Positions 1 to 10,874 are shown, counted from the stretch's first letter. The stretch is 64,000 nucleotides of DNA from an uncultured Eubacteriales bacterium (GCA_902765005.1 CACWYB010000011.1:1-64000); one strand, 5' to 3'. The notes: generated from the letters alone by a model not told the origin. Made by a program: numbers and translations.

Positions 1-63
1 CTCGAAGAAGTGCAGCAAAAACTGGCGCAGTTGGGCTTGTCCCTGCGCAGCAACGAAGATTAA
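1..63 (+). CDS. rpoA: RNA polymerase alpha subunit, 3' end only
   Basis: The window opens inside a reading frame whose last 20 residues are LEEVQQKLAQLGLSLRSNED, ending in TAA at 61-63. This resembles the extreme C-terminus of the RNA polymerase alpha subunit, whose C-terminal domain contacts UP elements and activators. The call rests partly on the gene next door: rplQ follows after 16 bases, the usual rpoA-rplQ order at the end of the alpha operon. Only the tail is visible. Confidence 0.8.
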   Translation, partial: LEEVQQKLAQLGLSLRSNED

Positions 64-79
64 TTAGGAGGAAGCAGCA

Positions 80-543
80 ATGGCAAACAGGAAACTGGGA
101 AAGCCCACTGACCAGCGTGTTGCAATGCTCCGGAACCTGACCACCGCTCTCATCTGGAACGGCAAGATCGTCACCACCGAGACCAGAGCCAAGGAAGTCC
201 GCAGCATCGCCGAGAAGATCATCACCTTGGCGGTGAAGGAATACAAGAACACGGACATGGTGGAGAAAGAGGTCTACAACGAGAAGGGTCAGGTCTCCAA
301 GGAGGAGAAGCCCCAGGATCAGCCTTCCAAGCTCCATGCCCGCCGTCAGATCATGAGCTATCTGTACGACGGGAGCGCACCAAGGGCAACAACCACCCCG
401 TGGTGGAGAAGCTCTTCCGTGAGCTGGCCCCCAAGTACGACGGCCGCATCCAGGAAGGCAAGAAGGGTGGTTACACCCGTATCTACAAGCTGGGCGTCCG
501 CCGCGGCGACGCCGCCCCCATGGTGGTGCTGGAGCTGGTCTAA
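80..543 (+). pseudogene. rplQ: 50S ribosomal protein L17, frameshifted as sequenced
   Basis: The first 95 or so codons give a normal L17 start ([19 protein letters not shown]) with a GGAGG ribosome binding site at 67-71, and include the clostridial-type acidic insertion before [13 protein letters not shown]. At about position 367 the frame breaks: the conserved remainder ([20 protein letters not shown], later [20 protein letters not shown]) continues in another frame to TAA at 541-543. Compared with L17 proteins of related Clostridia as I remember them, about ten residues are missing at the break, so this is a small deletion rather than one lost base. L17 is normally essential and single copy, so a sequencing or assembly error is the likeliest cause. 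The family call is secure; the broken state is directly visible. Confidence 0.85.
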
Positions 544-562
544 AAGGCCGCACAACGCAACT

Positions 563-592
563 AAAGGACCTGCCAAAGGGCAGGTCCTTTTT
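563..592 (+). terminator. Rho-independent terminator after rplQ
   Basis: A 12-bp perfect stem (AAAGGACCTGCC at 563-574 with its complement at 579-590) closes a 4-base loop and runs into a T tract. It lies 20 bases after the rplQ stop and ends the ribosomal operon. Confidence 0.9.
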
Positions 593-634
593 CGTTCGTT
601 CGCACCACTTGGCGGCGGGGGGGAGGCGATCTTG

Positions 635-663
635 TTGACATAGGAAGACAGGTATCCTATAAT
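635..663 (+). promoter_or_regulatory. Consensus sigma-A promoter for the moxR operon
   Basis: TTGACA (635-640), a 17-base spacer and TATAAT (658-663) match the housekeeping consensus exactly. The next gene starts 40 bases downstream. Confidence 0.85.
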
Positions 664-702
664 GAATCGAAGTGTAATTTCAGCTGAACAGGAGCATTGA
701 TC

Positions 703-1644
703 ATGGATGTTGGAGCTTTCGTCAAATTCAAAAACGACGTCGTGAAAAACTGCAGCCGCATCATCGTCGGAAAGGATGAGGTGATCGAACAGCTTGCCGT
801 CTGTCTTATCGCCTCCGGTCATGTGTTGTTGGAGGATGTGCCCGGAACCGGCAAGACCATGCTGCTGCGAGCTTTTTCCCGCAGCATCGGCGGCGCATTT
901 CGGCGCATCCAGTTCACGCCGGATCTGCTTCCCTCGGACTTGACTGGGATCAACTTTTTCAATCAAAAGACGGGCGAGTTCGAATTCCGTCCTGGCCCGC
1001 TCTTCGCGCAGATCATCCTGGCGGATGAGATTAACCGTGCCACGCCCCGCAGTCAGTCTGCACTGCTGGAGGTCATGGAGGAGAAGCAGATCTCCGTGGA
1101 TGGCGTCAGCTATAAAATGACAGAACCGTACATGGTCATGGCAACGCAAAATCCCATCGAATCCTACGGCACCTTCCCATTGCCCGAAGCCCAGATGGAC
1201 CGCTTCTTCATGCGGCTCAAGCTCGGGTATATGACCCGCGAACAGGAGATCTCCGTTTTGCGCCGTCCCGATGCAAAGCAACTGTTGGAGGAGATTTTCC
1301 CCGTCGTCAGCAGCGAGGAGATCGAGGCCCTTCGCGTCGGTTTCAGCGAAGTCCGCGTCAGCGACGACATAGCCAACTACATCATGGATATCGTCGACAG
1401 CACACGCGCCAACGAAAAGATCGCCAACGGCGTTTCCACCCGAGGCTCTCTGGCCCTGTACCGCGCAAGCCAGATCTATGCCGCCATGCAGGGTCGCGAT
1501 TACGTCATCCCTGAGGATGTGAAGAAGGAAGCTCTCTGTGTCCTTCCGCACCGCATCATGCTTGTCAGCAGCAGCCATACCGACCATACACGCTTCATTT
1601 CCAATTTGATCGAAGGCATAGAAGTTCCGCTGGAAAAGCTATGA
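703..1644 (+). CDS. MoxR-family AAA+ ATPase
   Basis: A 313-residue MoxR/RavA-type AAA+ ATPase, thought to act as a chaperone that helps assemble or activate partner proteins together with a DUF58 protein. Walker A (VPGTGKT) is at about residues 46-52, Walker B (IILADEINR) around 104-112, and the sensor region carries ATQNPIE. I chose ATG 703 because AGGAG at 690-694 sits 8 bases before it; a TTG at 697 would be only 2 bases away. It is the first gene of a three-gene operon and its stop overlaps the next start (ATGA at 1641-1644), which suggests coupled translation. The client is unknown. Confidence 0.92.
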   Translation: MDVGAFVKFKNDVVKNCSRIIVGKDEVIEQLAVCLIASGHVLLEDVPGTGKTMLLRAFSRSIGGAFRRIQFTPDLLPSDLTGINFFNQKTGEFEFRPGPLFAQIILADEINRATPRSQSALLEVMEEKQISVDGVSYKMTEPYMVMATQNPIESYGTFPLPEAQMDRFFMRLKLGYMTREQEISVLRRPDAKQLLEEIFPVVSSEEIEALRVGFSEVRVSDDIANYIMDIVDSTRANEKIANGVSTRGSLALYRASQIYAAMQGRDYVIPEDVKKEALCVLPHRIMLVSSSHTDHTRFISNLIEGIEVPLEKL

Positions 1645-2681
1645 TTACCTTAATCATTTTCTTGATCGTTGCTTTCATCCTTGTCATTGAAGCGGTCAGT
1701 CTATGGGGCAATACGCGTCAGCTGCAGGTGGATTTTGATTTGGATACGACGCTCGTTGAACCGGGGGAGCTTGCGACGCTGTATTATACTGTCAGCAACC
1801 CCCATCGACTGCCGATACTGTATGTGGGCTTTTCTCTGTATTTCAATTCGGATGTGACAGTATGCGAAGATAAAGAGTTTTGCAGACTCCACGTCAGCAT
1901 AGACAGTACGGGCACGAGTGTACGCCATCACTTTTTTCTGCTGCCGCACAGAAAGTTCAGCGGAAAAGTGCATTTTTCGGTGGGCAAGCGTGGCCTCATA
2001 GAGCTTGGCCGGTATTTTATTGATACAGGCGATTTCCTTGGCCTGTATCCGATCATTGTCACAGATGCGATCTACAAAAAGATCATTTGCACGGCTGAAA
2101 AATGCAGCATAGATGAGCTTGCCTTTCCCGGCGGAGAGATCGGCACTGTTTCCGTAAAGCGTTTTATCCTCGATGATCCCACGATGCTCCTGGGCTACCG
2201 CGACTATACTGGCCGTGAGCCCATGAAGCAGATTTCTTGGAAGCAGACGGCAAAGGTCGGCAAATTGATGGTGCGCCAAAATGACCATACCACCGATCGG
2301 GTTGCCGTCGTTCTGGTAAACATGGAAGGTTCGCAGCGGTTGCTTCTGGAAAGTTGTTTGAAACTCGTTCGGACAGTCTGCGAACAGCTCGAAGAGGCGA
2401 AGATACCATACGAGCTGATGTCGAATGGAGATCTGTTTTCGATACCGGAAGGGATAGGCAGAGAACACCTGTTCCTGATCCTGCGTCGGCTGGGATTGTC
2501 GCGATTGGGCGGATTTACGTCCTTTAGCGACCTTGTGGAGCGCTGCGTGCGTCGTAGGCGCAGCAATTGCAGCTATATCGTGATCACGCCGATCATTGGG
2601 CCGGAGAAAAAGGCTCAGATAGATTATCTCGGCAGCCATTTGGACAGCCGTCCTATCGTATTGATCCCCAGTGAGGCATGA
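1641..2681 (+). CDS. DUF58 domain protein
   Basis: A 346-residue protein with an N-terminal hydrophobic segment (about residues 2-17), a beta-rich central part resembling surface-adhesion folds, and the DUF58 signature REPMKQISWKQTAKVGKLMV in the second half. DUF58 proteins with a vWA-like fold are almost always encoded directly after a MoxR ATPase, as here, and are assumed to be its membrane-linked partner. The start overlaps the moxR stop by four bases and its own stop TGA overlaps an ATG of the following frame. The biochemical role of the family is not established. Confidence 0.88.
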   Translation: MITLIIFLIVAFILVIEAVSLWGNTRQLQVDFDLDTTLVEPGELATLYYTVSNPHRLPILYVGFSLYFNSDVTVCEDKEFCRLHVSIDSTGTSVRHHFFLLPHRKFSGKVHFSVGKRGLIELGRYFIDTGDFLGLYPIIVTDAIYKKIICTAEKCSIDELAFPGGEIGTVSVKRFILDDPTMLLGYRDYTGREPMKQISWKQTAKVGKLMVRQNDHTTDRVAVVLVNMEGSQRLLLESCLKLVRTVCEQLEEAKIPYELMSNGDLFSIPEGIGREHLFLILRRLGLSRLGGFTSFSDLVERCVRRRRSNCSYIVITPIIGPEKKAQIDYLGSHLDSRPIVLIPSEA

Positions 2682-2719
2682 ACCGATGCATGATATCGAG
2701 CGAAAGAGAAGGTGAGAAC

Positions 2720-4045
2720 ATGAAAAAAATAAGCGTATCGAGGCAGTATGCCCCATTGCGCGTTTGCGCTGACATATGCTTTTATTTTTACACGATCTCC
2801 CTTTTTTCGTTTTCTGTGCTGTATACGGCTTCAGATGAACAGGGCGTCTATGGGGTCGTTACCAACCTTATCGCGCCATGGTCCCTTCAGTTGGCGGTCC
2901 TGGTGGCTGCGTGTCTTGTCCTCGGGTTTGTTATCATACGTATAGACAACATGGCGCTGCGCTTTCTTTTGTCGCTGTTGCCGGGGCTTAGTTTTCTGAT
3001 GAGCCCTTTTCAGTTGATCCTGCTGATTCATGCCGCCGCGTGGATATACTACGTCATAATACTGACGATCGGAAACTTCGAAATCCATCTCGACGTATAC
3101 CGGCGGCGGATCCGCGTGATGCTTCTCGCCGCGTTGCTGCTGACGCTTTGTTTGATCATCTTTCATTTCGGCACCGACGACTGGTATAGCAAGAAGTTGT
3201 TTGGCGGAGAGATGTACGGCCTGCTCTTTTTCGTGTTGGCCGTGCTTTCGCTGCGCGGCATGCGGTTGAGTCTTGGCGCCTCGAAGAAGATGAGGATACT
3301 GGACGGCACATATGTGGTTGTCTTGCCGGTGCTGCTCGTCGCCGCTTTCTTCCTGCTGCGCTTTACAGTGCCCGCGATCACTTTTCTCTTCTCGCTTTTA
3401 TCGCGCTTTTTGATCTGGGTGAGTCAGACCTTTTTTCCAGGAAGGAGAATGCCGGATATTTTCCATCCGCTGGAGGAGGAAGATGTCAATAAAGTGTTGA
3501 AAGAGGAAGGATCCCTTTCTTTGCCGTATGGAAATGACCAAAGTCCCGATGCAGAGCTGGTAGGCAGTGGAGCCCCTGTTCATTTTCATGTATCTATTCC
3601 CGTTGTTCTGTGCATCATGATCGCTCTTCTGGCTGGAGCTCTGATCCTTGTCGCCATCCGACAGGCCAGCATCAGACAGAAAAACCAGAAAAAGCCCAGG
3701 CTCGTGGGTGAACGCATGGAAAGGGTGCCATTTGAAGGACTGCTGCGCCATAGATCCGGCGATTCTGGGCTTCCCGTCCATGTCAGGCAGATCCGCAGGA
3801 TATATCGCACCTATCTGGAGCATATCCGCTCCCTGCGCATGCGAATATCCATTTCCGACACCTCCAAGGATGTGCTGGATCATTCGTCGGCATATTTGGA
3901 CCTGCCGGAGAACGAACGGCTGCGGGATCTGTACATCGCCGCCCGGTACGGCGACCCGAAAAAGATCACCTCCGACCAGGCGGCTGAGGCCAAACGCTGC
4001 CTGTCCGCGATCGAATCGGCAAAGCCCTTTACCATGGATGAGTAG
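2720..4045 (+). CDS. Membrane protein with C-terminal DUF4129-like domain
   Basis: About 441 residues. The N-terminal half holds several hydrophobic helices (roughly residues 10-240) in the manner of TgpA-type proteins. A further membrane segment near residue 300 is followed by a soluble domain that resembles DUF4129 (the VRQIRRIYRTYLEHIRS helix, later LRDLYIAARYG). In the usual MoxR-DUF58 loci the third protein carries a periplasmic transglutaminase domain between these parts. Here I see no Cys-His-Asp transglutaminase core, so this is a reduced version. ATG 2720 is preceded by GGTGA (2711-2715) at good spacing; an upstream ATG at 2678 overlaps the DUF58 stop and is the alternative start. 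Confidence 0.7.
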   Translation: MKKISVSRQYAPLRVCADICFYFYTISLFSFSVLYTASDEQGVYGVVTNLIAPWSLQLAVLVAACLVLGFVIIRIDNMALRFLLSLLPGLSFLMSPFQLILLIHAAAWIYYVIILTIGNFEIHLDVYRRRIRVMLLAALLLTLCLIIFHFGTDDWYSKKLFGGEMYGLLFFVLAVLSLRGMRLSLGASKKMRILDGTYVVVLPVLLVAAFFLLRFTVPAITFLFSLLSRFLIWVSQTFFPGRRMPDIFHPLEEEDVNKVLKEEGSLSLPYGNDQSPDAELVGSGAPVHFHVSIPVVLCIMIALLAGALILVAIRQASIRQKNQKKPRLVGERMERVPFEGLLRHRSGDSGLPVHVRQIRRIYRTYLEHIRSLRMRISISDTSKDVLDHSSAYLDLPENERLRDLYIAARYGDPKKITSDQAAEAKRCLSAIESAKPFTMDE

Positions 4046-4070
4046 CCGGACATCCTTCTGCTATTGCATA

Positions 4071-4097
4071 AAAAAGGAGCCGCAGATGCGGCTCCTT
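4071..4097 (-). terminator. Rho-independent terminator after prfB
   Basis: Inverted repeat AAGGAGCCGC (4074-4083) and GCGGCTCCTT (4088-4097). Read on the minus strand it is followed by a run of six T. It ends the secA-prfB transcript and lies at the convergent end of the moxR operon, where it may also slow plus-strand transcription. Confidence 0.85.
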
Positions 4098-4113
4098 GCT
4101 GTTGTAGGATCGA

Positions 4114-5214
4114 TTAGCTCTGCACCAGATACTCGGAGATGAAGGCGTCCAGGTCTCCGTCCATGACGGCCTGGATGTTGCCGTTCTCCACGCCGGTCCG
4201 GTGGTCCTTCACCAGGGTGTAGGGCTGGAAGACGTAGGAGCGGATCTGGCTGCCCCATTCGATCTTCTTCATGACGCCCTTGAGCTCCGCCATCTGGGCT
4301 TCCCGCTCCCGCTCCTGCAGCTCCAGCAGCCGGCCCTTCAGGATGCGCATGGCCATCTCCTTGTTCTGCAGCTGGCTCCGCTCGTTCTGGCACTGGACCA
4401 CAATGCCCGTGGGCAGGTGGGTGATGCGGATGGCGGAGGAGACCTTGTTCACGTTCTGGCCGCCGGCGCCGCCGGAGCGGTAGGTATCCACCCTGAGGTC
4501 CTCCGGGTCGATTTCAATATCGTTGCTGTCGTCGTCGAAGATGGGCGTCACGTCCAACGAGGAGAAGGAGGTATGCCGCCGGGCGTTGGCGTCGAAGGGA
4601 GAGATGCGCACCAGCCGATGGACGCCCTTTTCCGCCTTCAGATACCCGTAGGCGTTCTCTCCGTCCACCTCGAAGGTGACGGACTTGATGCCTGCGTCGT
4701 CGCCAGCCAAAAGGTCGATCTCCTTCACGGACCAGCCCCGGCGCTCGCAATACCGGCGATACATGCGGTAGAGCATCTCCGTCCAGTCCTGGGCCTCGGT
4801 GCCGCCGGCCCCGGCGTGGAGGCTCAGCACGCAGTTGTAGGCGTCGTAGGGCCCCTTGAGGAGCATCTCCAGGCGCAGGGCGGAAACCTTCTTCTCCAGC
4901 TCGTCCAGCTCCGTTTTGATCTCCTCGATGATGCTCTCGTCGTCCTCCTCCTCGGCCATCTCGATAAGGGTCTGAATGTCCTCCCGGTTGCCGTTGAGCT
5001 TAGAGAGCCGCTCCAGCTTGTCCTTGATGATCTTCACCCGCTGGGTCACCTTGTTGGCAGCGTCCACGTCGTTCCAGAAATCGGCGGCGCTCATCTGGTC
5101 CTCCAGGCCCTTGAGCTCCGTCTGCAGCTCCTCGGGGCGCATCTGGGCGTTGGCCTGCTCCAGGGTCTTGCCCAGTTCGCCCAGCTTAAACTTGTATTCA
5201 TCCAATACGACCAT
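4114..5214 (-). CDS. prfB: Peptide chain release factor 2
   Basis: RF2 recognises UGA and UAA stop codons and triggers peptide release on the ribosome. The 366-residue protein has the RF2 recognition tripeptide SPF (residues 205-207) and the catalytic GGQ (251-253, within SGGAGGQNVNK), and its length equals E. coli RF2. Many RF2 genes need a +1 programmed frameshift near codon 25 at an in-frame UGA. Here the frame is open from ATG 5214 and the N-terminal region aligns to full length without an internal stop, so that autoregulation is absent. The start is preceded by GGTAGGGAGAAG and lies 18 bases after the secA stop, so the two genes are probably cotranscribed. Confidence 0.95.
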   Translation of the reverse strand: MVVLDEYKFKLGELGKTLEQANAQMRPEELQTELKGLEDQMSAADFWNDVDAANKVTQRVKIIKDKLERLSKLNGNREDIQTLIEMAEEEDDESIIEEIKTELDELEKKVSALRLEMLLKGPYDAYNCVLSLHAGAGGTEAQDWTEMLYRMYRRYCERRGWSVKEIDLLAGDDAGIKSVTFEVDGENAYGYLKAEKGVHRLVRISPFDANARRHTSFSSLDVTPIFDDDSNDIEIDPEDLRVDTYRSGGAGGQNVNKVSSAIRITHLPTGIVVQCQNERSQLQNKEMAMRILKGRLLELQEREREAQMAELKGVMKKIEWGSQIRSYVFQPYTLVKDHRTGVENGNIQAVMDGDLDAFISEYLVQS

Positions 5215-5232
5215 CGTTTTCTTCTCCCTACC

Positions 5233-7986
<2,754 letters not shown>

Positions 7987-8066
7987 GTAAATCCATACCT
8001 TTCACGCGGGAAGCGGATCGCGCCTCCCACGAAATGCCGCATACTTTTTCAATATGCAAGTGTACC

Positions 8067-8095
8067 ACAAAAATCCGCCCCCGTAAAGGGCGGAT
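8067..8095 (-). terminator. Rho-independent terminator of the small gene upstream of secA
   Basis: Read on the minus strand, ATCCGCCC and GGGCGGAT (8088-8095 and 8073-8080) form an 8-bp stem followed by TTTTTG. It separates the small 8133-8357 gene from secA. Confidence 0.75.
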
Positions 8096-8132
8096 AAGGT
8101 TTACTGACAAAAGATTCACACGGCGGACAAGA

Positions 8133-8357
8133 TCAGCCCTTCAGCCGCCGGATGACCTCCCGCATCTTCTCCCGCTGGCGCTCGGAGAGGAAGGGGGAGA
8201 GGGTCGAATAGATCTCCTCCATGCGGGTGGGGCTCATTTCGCCCGCCTGCTCCTGTTCCCGGGTCATGCGGGTGAGCTCGGCCATGAGCGCCTCCTCGGT
8301 GCTGTTCTGCCGGTCCTTCAAAAAGCGTTCCATCTCTTCCGGTGTCGTTGGGATCAC
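8133..8357 (-). CDS. Small charged hypothetical protein
   Basis: A predicted soluble, largely helical protein of about 74 residues rich in Glu, Arg and Met (TEEALMAELTRMTREQEQAG, later MEEIYSTLSPFLSERQREKM). I do not recognise a family. The start is uncertain: GTG 8357 follows a purine-rich stretch (AAAGGG) that is too close for a normal ribosome binding site, and ATG 8333 would give 66 residues. Support comes from the strongly helical, charged composition, which differs from the Pro/Gly/Arg-rich shadows typical of this DNA, and from a good terminator just downstream. It is divergent to the Pro-rich gene at 8436. Confidence 0.5.
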   Translation of the reverse strand: MIPTTPEEMERFLKDRQNSTEEALMAELTRMTREQEQAGEMSPTRMEEIYSTLSPFLSERQREKMREVIRRLKG

Positions 8358-8435
8358 CCCCTTTGTACAGCCTATGGGGAAGGGCGCCCGGGTATGACGG
8401 GAACAGGCGGGGAAGCGGCTGCATAGTATAGGACC

Positions 8436-8759
8436 ATGAACGGATTCAGAGATCAAAACCGGCCTCGGCCGGACTGCCCGCCGGGGCCGCCCTCCCCGCC
8501 GCCCCACCCGCTGACCTGCGCCTTGGTGCTGGCCGAGCAGGTCCGCCAGGAGCGGGGCAGGCTGGGGGTGGAGCAGTATGTGCGCTGCGTGGGGCCCCTG
8601 CTCCCGCCGCCTTTGGGGGAGGAGCTCTCCCGCCGGCTGGGGGTGCCCCTGCCGCCGCCCCCCGGGCCGCCTCCGCCGCCCAACAAAAAGCCACCCGAAA
8701 ACGCGGGCGGCCTGGATATGCAGCAGCTCTTGCGGATTCTGAGCTGCTTTGGGAAGTAG
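8436..8759 (+). CDS. Small proline-rich hypothetical protein
   Basis: A 107-residue frame with Pro-rich ends (PPGPPSPPPHP near the start, PPPPGPPPPPNKKPPENAG later) around a helical core that looks like real protein (LTCALVLAEQVRQERGRLGV), and ending in LDMQQLLRILSCFGK. The alternation of Pro-rich spacers with an amphipathic C-terminal helix recalls small coat or envelope-associated proteins of sporulating Clostridia, but this is only a resemblance. There is no good ribosome binding site, and such GC-rich DNA can keep Pro-rich frames open by chance, so the call is tentative. Confidence 0.4.
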   Translation: MNGFRDQNRPRPDCPPGPPSPPPHPLTCALVLAEQVRQERGRLGVEQYVRCVGPLLPPPLGEELSRRLGVPLPPPPGPPPPPNKKPPENAGGLDMQQLLRILSCFGK

Positions 8760-8783
8760 AGGATAGGAGTTATTTTTTCTCGA

Positions 8784-8930
8784 TCCTTTTTCTTGAAAGA
8801 AAAAGGACCAAAAAGAACTTTACCCAAACAAAAAAGCTTAGGAAATCTAATCAGTTAGACTTCCTAAGCTTCTCTTTTTTGCGCCGCTTTTTTCTCTTCA
8901 CCGAAGAGAAAAAAGCGGCAAAAGAAAACT
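8784..8930. repeat. Composite double-hairpin intergenic element, copy A
   Basis: Left hairpin TCCTTTTTCTT (8784-8794) with its complement (8797-8807), then CCAAAAAGAAC. A central hairpin (8834-8871) has arms AAGCTTAGGAA and TTCCTAAGCTT, followed by a T-rich run. A right hairpin has a perfect 17-bp stem (8883-8899 with 8903-8919). The tail motif beside each outer hairpin points inward (AAAAAGAA on the left, its complement TTCTCTTTTTTG on the right), so the unit is roughly symmetrical. Related copies lie at 24888, 43098 and 54534. The central hairpin with its T tract could act as a terminator between the convergent genes. Confidence 0.75.
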
Positions 8931-8933
8931 CTC

Positions 8934-9668
8934 TTACAACGGAATCACATGCCCCATAAAGTAGGGCAGCTGTTTCCTCCACCAGGGCCAGTCATGGTTC
9001 ACATCGTAGCCCCAGAAATCCGCCCAGTGGGGCACGCCCTTCCCGTTCAGAATGCCGTCCAGGGCCCGGGAATCCCGGATCATCTCGTCCTCCCAGGCGC
9101 CCTGCCCGCAGCAGAAGATGATGTTGCTCTGCCGGTACAGCTCCATCCAGGGGTGGTCCTCCGGCATGTTGGGCAAAAAGTGGATGGGCGAATTGGCGTA
9201 GACCAGATCGTCCATATACCCCTTGAAGAAATGCCCCGCGTCAAAGAGCCCGCTGAGGGAGATCAGGGTATCGAACCGGTCCGGCCGCCGGAAAAAGGCG
9301 TTGGCCGCGTGGACCCCGCCCATGCTGCAGCCCGTGGCCATGGCCTTCTCGTTCCAGGGCAGGTACTGGGGCAGCAGCTCCTCCAAAATGTAGTGGAACC
9401 ATCGCTCCTGCAGCTCGATCCGGTATCGTCCATCCCCCTGCTCGTTGGACCAGGTCTCCTCGTCGATGCTGTCCACCAACAAAATACGAAGCTTTCCCGC
9501 CTCGATCCAGGGCCGCACGGTCTCCACCATGCCGAAGTTGCGAAAGTCCCAGGTGTGCCCGTTCTGAGGCGCAAAGGCCAGGCACAGCTTCCCCCGTTCG
9601 CCCAGGATGGCGTGCTCCATGTCCCGGTTCAAAAGGGGGCTGTACTGCTTCTCATATCGTTCCCACAT
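8934..9668 (-). CDS. Alpha/beta-hydrolase, esterase family
   Basis: A 244-residue cytoplasmic protein (no signal peptide) of the esterase-D/antigen-85 type (PF00756). The nucleophile elbow is GCSMGG, in a block reading ATGCSMGGVHAANAFFRRPD. The acidic residue probably lies in the FCCGQGAWEDE region, and the catalytic His in VNHDWPWWRKQLP near the C-terminus. The protein is rich in Trp. It is followed after 12 bases upstream by the ATP-grasp gene on the same strand, so both probably share the promoter at 10929-10957. The substrate is unknown; proteins of this type cleave acyl or feruloyl esters or act as S-formylglutathione hydrolases. Confidence 0.82.
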   Translation of the reverse strand: MWERYEKQYSPLLNRDMEHAILGERGKLCLAFAPQNGHTWDFRNFGMVETVRPWIEAGKLRILLVDSIDEETWSNEQGDGRYRIELQERWFHYILEELLPQYLPWNEKAMATGCSMGGVHAANAFFRRPDRFDTLISLSGLFDAGHFFKGYMDDLVYANSPIHFLPNMPEDHPWMELYRQSNIIFCCGQGAWEDEMIRDSRALDGILNGKGVPHWADFWGYDVNHDWPWWRKQLPYFMGHVIPL

Positions 9669-9680
9669 AGATAAACCTCC

Positions 9681-10874
9681 TCACGCCCGCTCCTGCACGA
9701 ATCGGATGAACGCCTGCACCTCCTGCTCGCTGTAGGCATGGGCGGTGTACATCTGGCATCCCATGGTGGCCCACATGAGCTCGGGCATCCGCTCGCACAT
9801 GGCTATCCTATCGCCGTATTTTTCCAGGATCTCCTCGTGGCTGTGCCGGTAGGTGTGCTCGTCCTTTCGGCTGGCGTACACGCACCAGTGGTCCTTTCCG
9901 CTCTCGGGCAGCAGCCGCTTGTCGGCGGTGACCATGTCCGCCCAGATCTGGTACACGTCCGTGCTGTGGCCAAAGTCCATCATGTCCGGGGTGTACCCGC
10001 CGGCGGGCCGCATGTTCACCTCCAGGGCCACGAAGTCGCCCACCTCCCCGAGACCCTTGCGGGCCTTCGTCAGGCGGAAGAACTCGAAGTGGACGAAACG
10101 GCTTTTGACCTGGAAGGCCTTCACCGTCCGCCGCCCCAGCTCCTGCAGGGCAGGGGGGACCTCCTTAAGGGTGTAGTACGCCAGCTCCAGCCCCTTGTTC
10201 ACCAGATCCGCGATGGAGGGCGGGAACACGGAGGAATTCTCAAACAGGGGCTCCCCCTGGGCGTCCACGATGGCGTCGTAGGAGTAGATGTCCCCATAGA
10301 TGAACTCCTCCATCACATAGGGCACGTCCGGCTTCTTCTCGAAGAATTCCGCCAGATCCCCGTCGTTCTCCAGCTTCCAGGTGTCCGCGGCGCCCACGCC
10401 CACGTCCGGCTTCACGATCACCGGGTAGCCCCCGATCTGGGCGAGAAAGGCCCGGGCCGCCGCCTCGTCCGTCACCAGGTGGGACCGGGCGGTGGGGATA
10501 TCGGCGGAGGCGTACACCGGCTTCATGCCGAACTTGTGCTTCCAGGAGCCGATCTGCTCATACTTCACGCCCGTGGTGATGTTGAAATCCGTCCGGAGCC
10601 GGGCGTCCTGCTCCAGCCAGTATTCGTTGTTGGATTCCAGCCAGTCGATCTTCCCGTACTTGAAGGAGAAGAAGGCCACGGCCCGGAACACCTGCTCGTA
10701 GCTCTCCAGGGTGTCCACCCGGTAGTATTCCGTCAGCGCCTCCTTCAGCGGCGGCTCCAGATTGTCGTAGGGCGTGTCGCCGATGCCCAGCACGGTGACC
10801 CCATTCCGCTTGAGCCGATCGCAAAAGTTCCAGTAGGTGTGGGGGAAGTGGGGGGATATAAACACAAAATTCAT
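9681..10874 (-). CDS. ATP-grasp domain protein
   Basis: A 397-residue enzyme with an N-terminal Rossmann-like part (MNFVFISPHFPHTYWNF), a central ATP-grasp fold (GGYPVIVKPDVGVGAADTW, then VMEEFIYGDIYSYDAIVD) and the metal-binding end FVALEVNMRPAGGYTPDMM. ATP-grasp ligases join a carboxylate to an amine or thiol through an acyl-phosphate; the substrates here are unknown. I chose ATG 10874 because GAGGT lies 8 bases upstream and the promoter at 10929-10957 would exclude longer forms. Pairing with a downstream esterase suggests a small modification or detoxification unit, but this is inference. Confidence 0.82.
   Translation of the reverse strand: MNFVFISPHFPHTYWNFCDRLKRNGVTVLGIGDTPYDNLEPPLKEALTEYYRVDTLESYEQVFRAVAFFSFKYGKIDWLESNNEYWLEQDARLRTDFNITTGVKYEQIGSWKHKFGMKPVYASADIPTARSHLVTDEAAARAFLAQIGGYPVIVKPDVGVGAADTWKLENDGDLAEFFEKKPDVPYVMEEFIYGDIYSYDAIVDAQGEPLFENSSVFPPSIADLVNKGLELAYYTLKEVPPALQELGRRTVKAFQVKSRFVHFEFFRLTKARKGLGEVGDFVALEVNMRPAGGYTPDMMDFGHSTDVYQIWADMVTADKRLLPESGKDHWCVYASRKDEHTYRHSHEEILEKYGDRIAMCERMPELMWATMGCQMYTAHAYSEQEVQAFIRFVQERA

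Noticed and set aside
358..1587. Open frame of 409 codons on the minus strand opposite rplQ and moxR
   Set aside because: Antisense shadow without ribosome binding site or domain; moxR on the other strand is certain.
2678..2719. Upstream start ATG 2678 for the DUF4129-like gene
   Set aside because: It overlaps the DUF58 stop in ATGA fashion and remains possible, but the 14 extra residues look unlike the start of a membrane protein and ATG 2720 has a better placed GGTGA site.
8446..8827. Minus-strand frames opposite the Pro-rich gene
   Set aside because: Gly/Ala/Pro-rich shadow composition, and one runs into the repeat element; no support.
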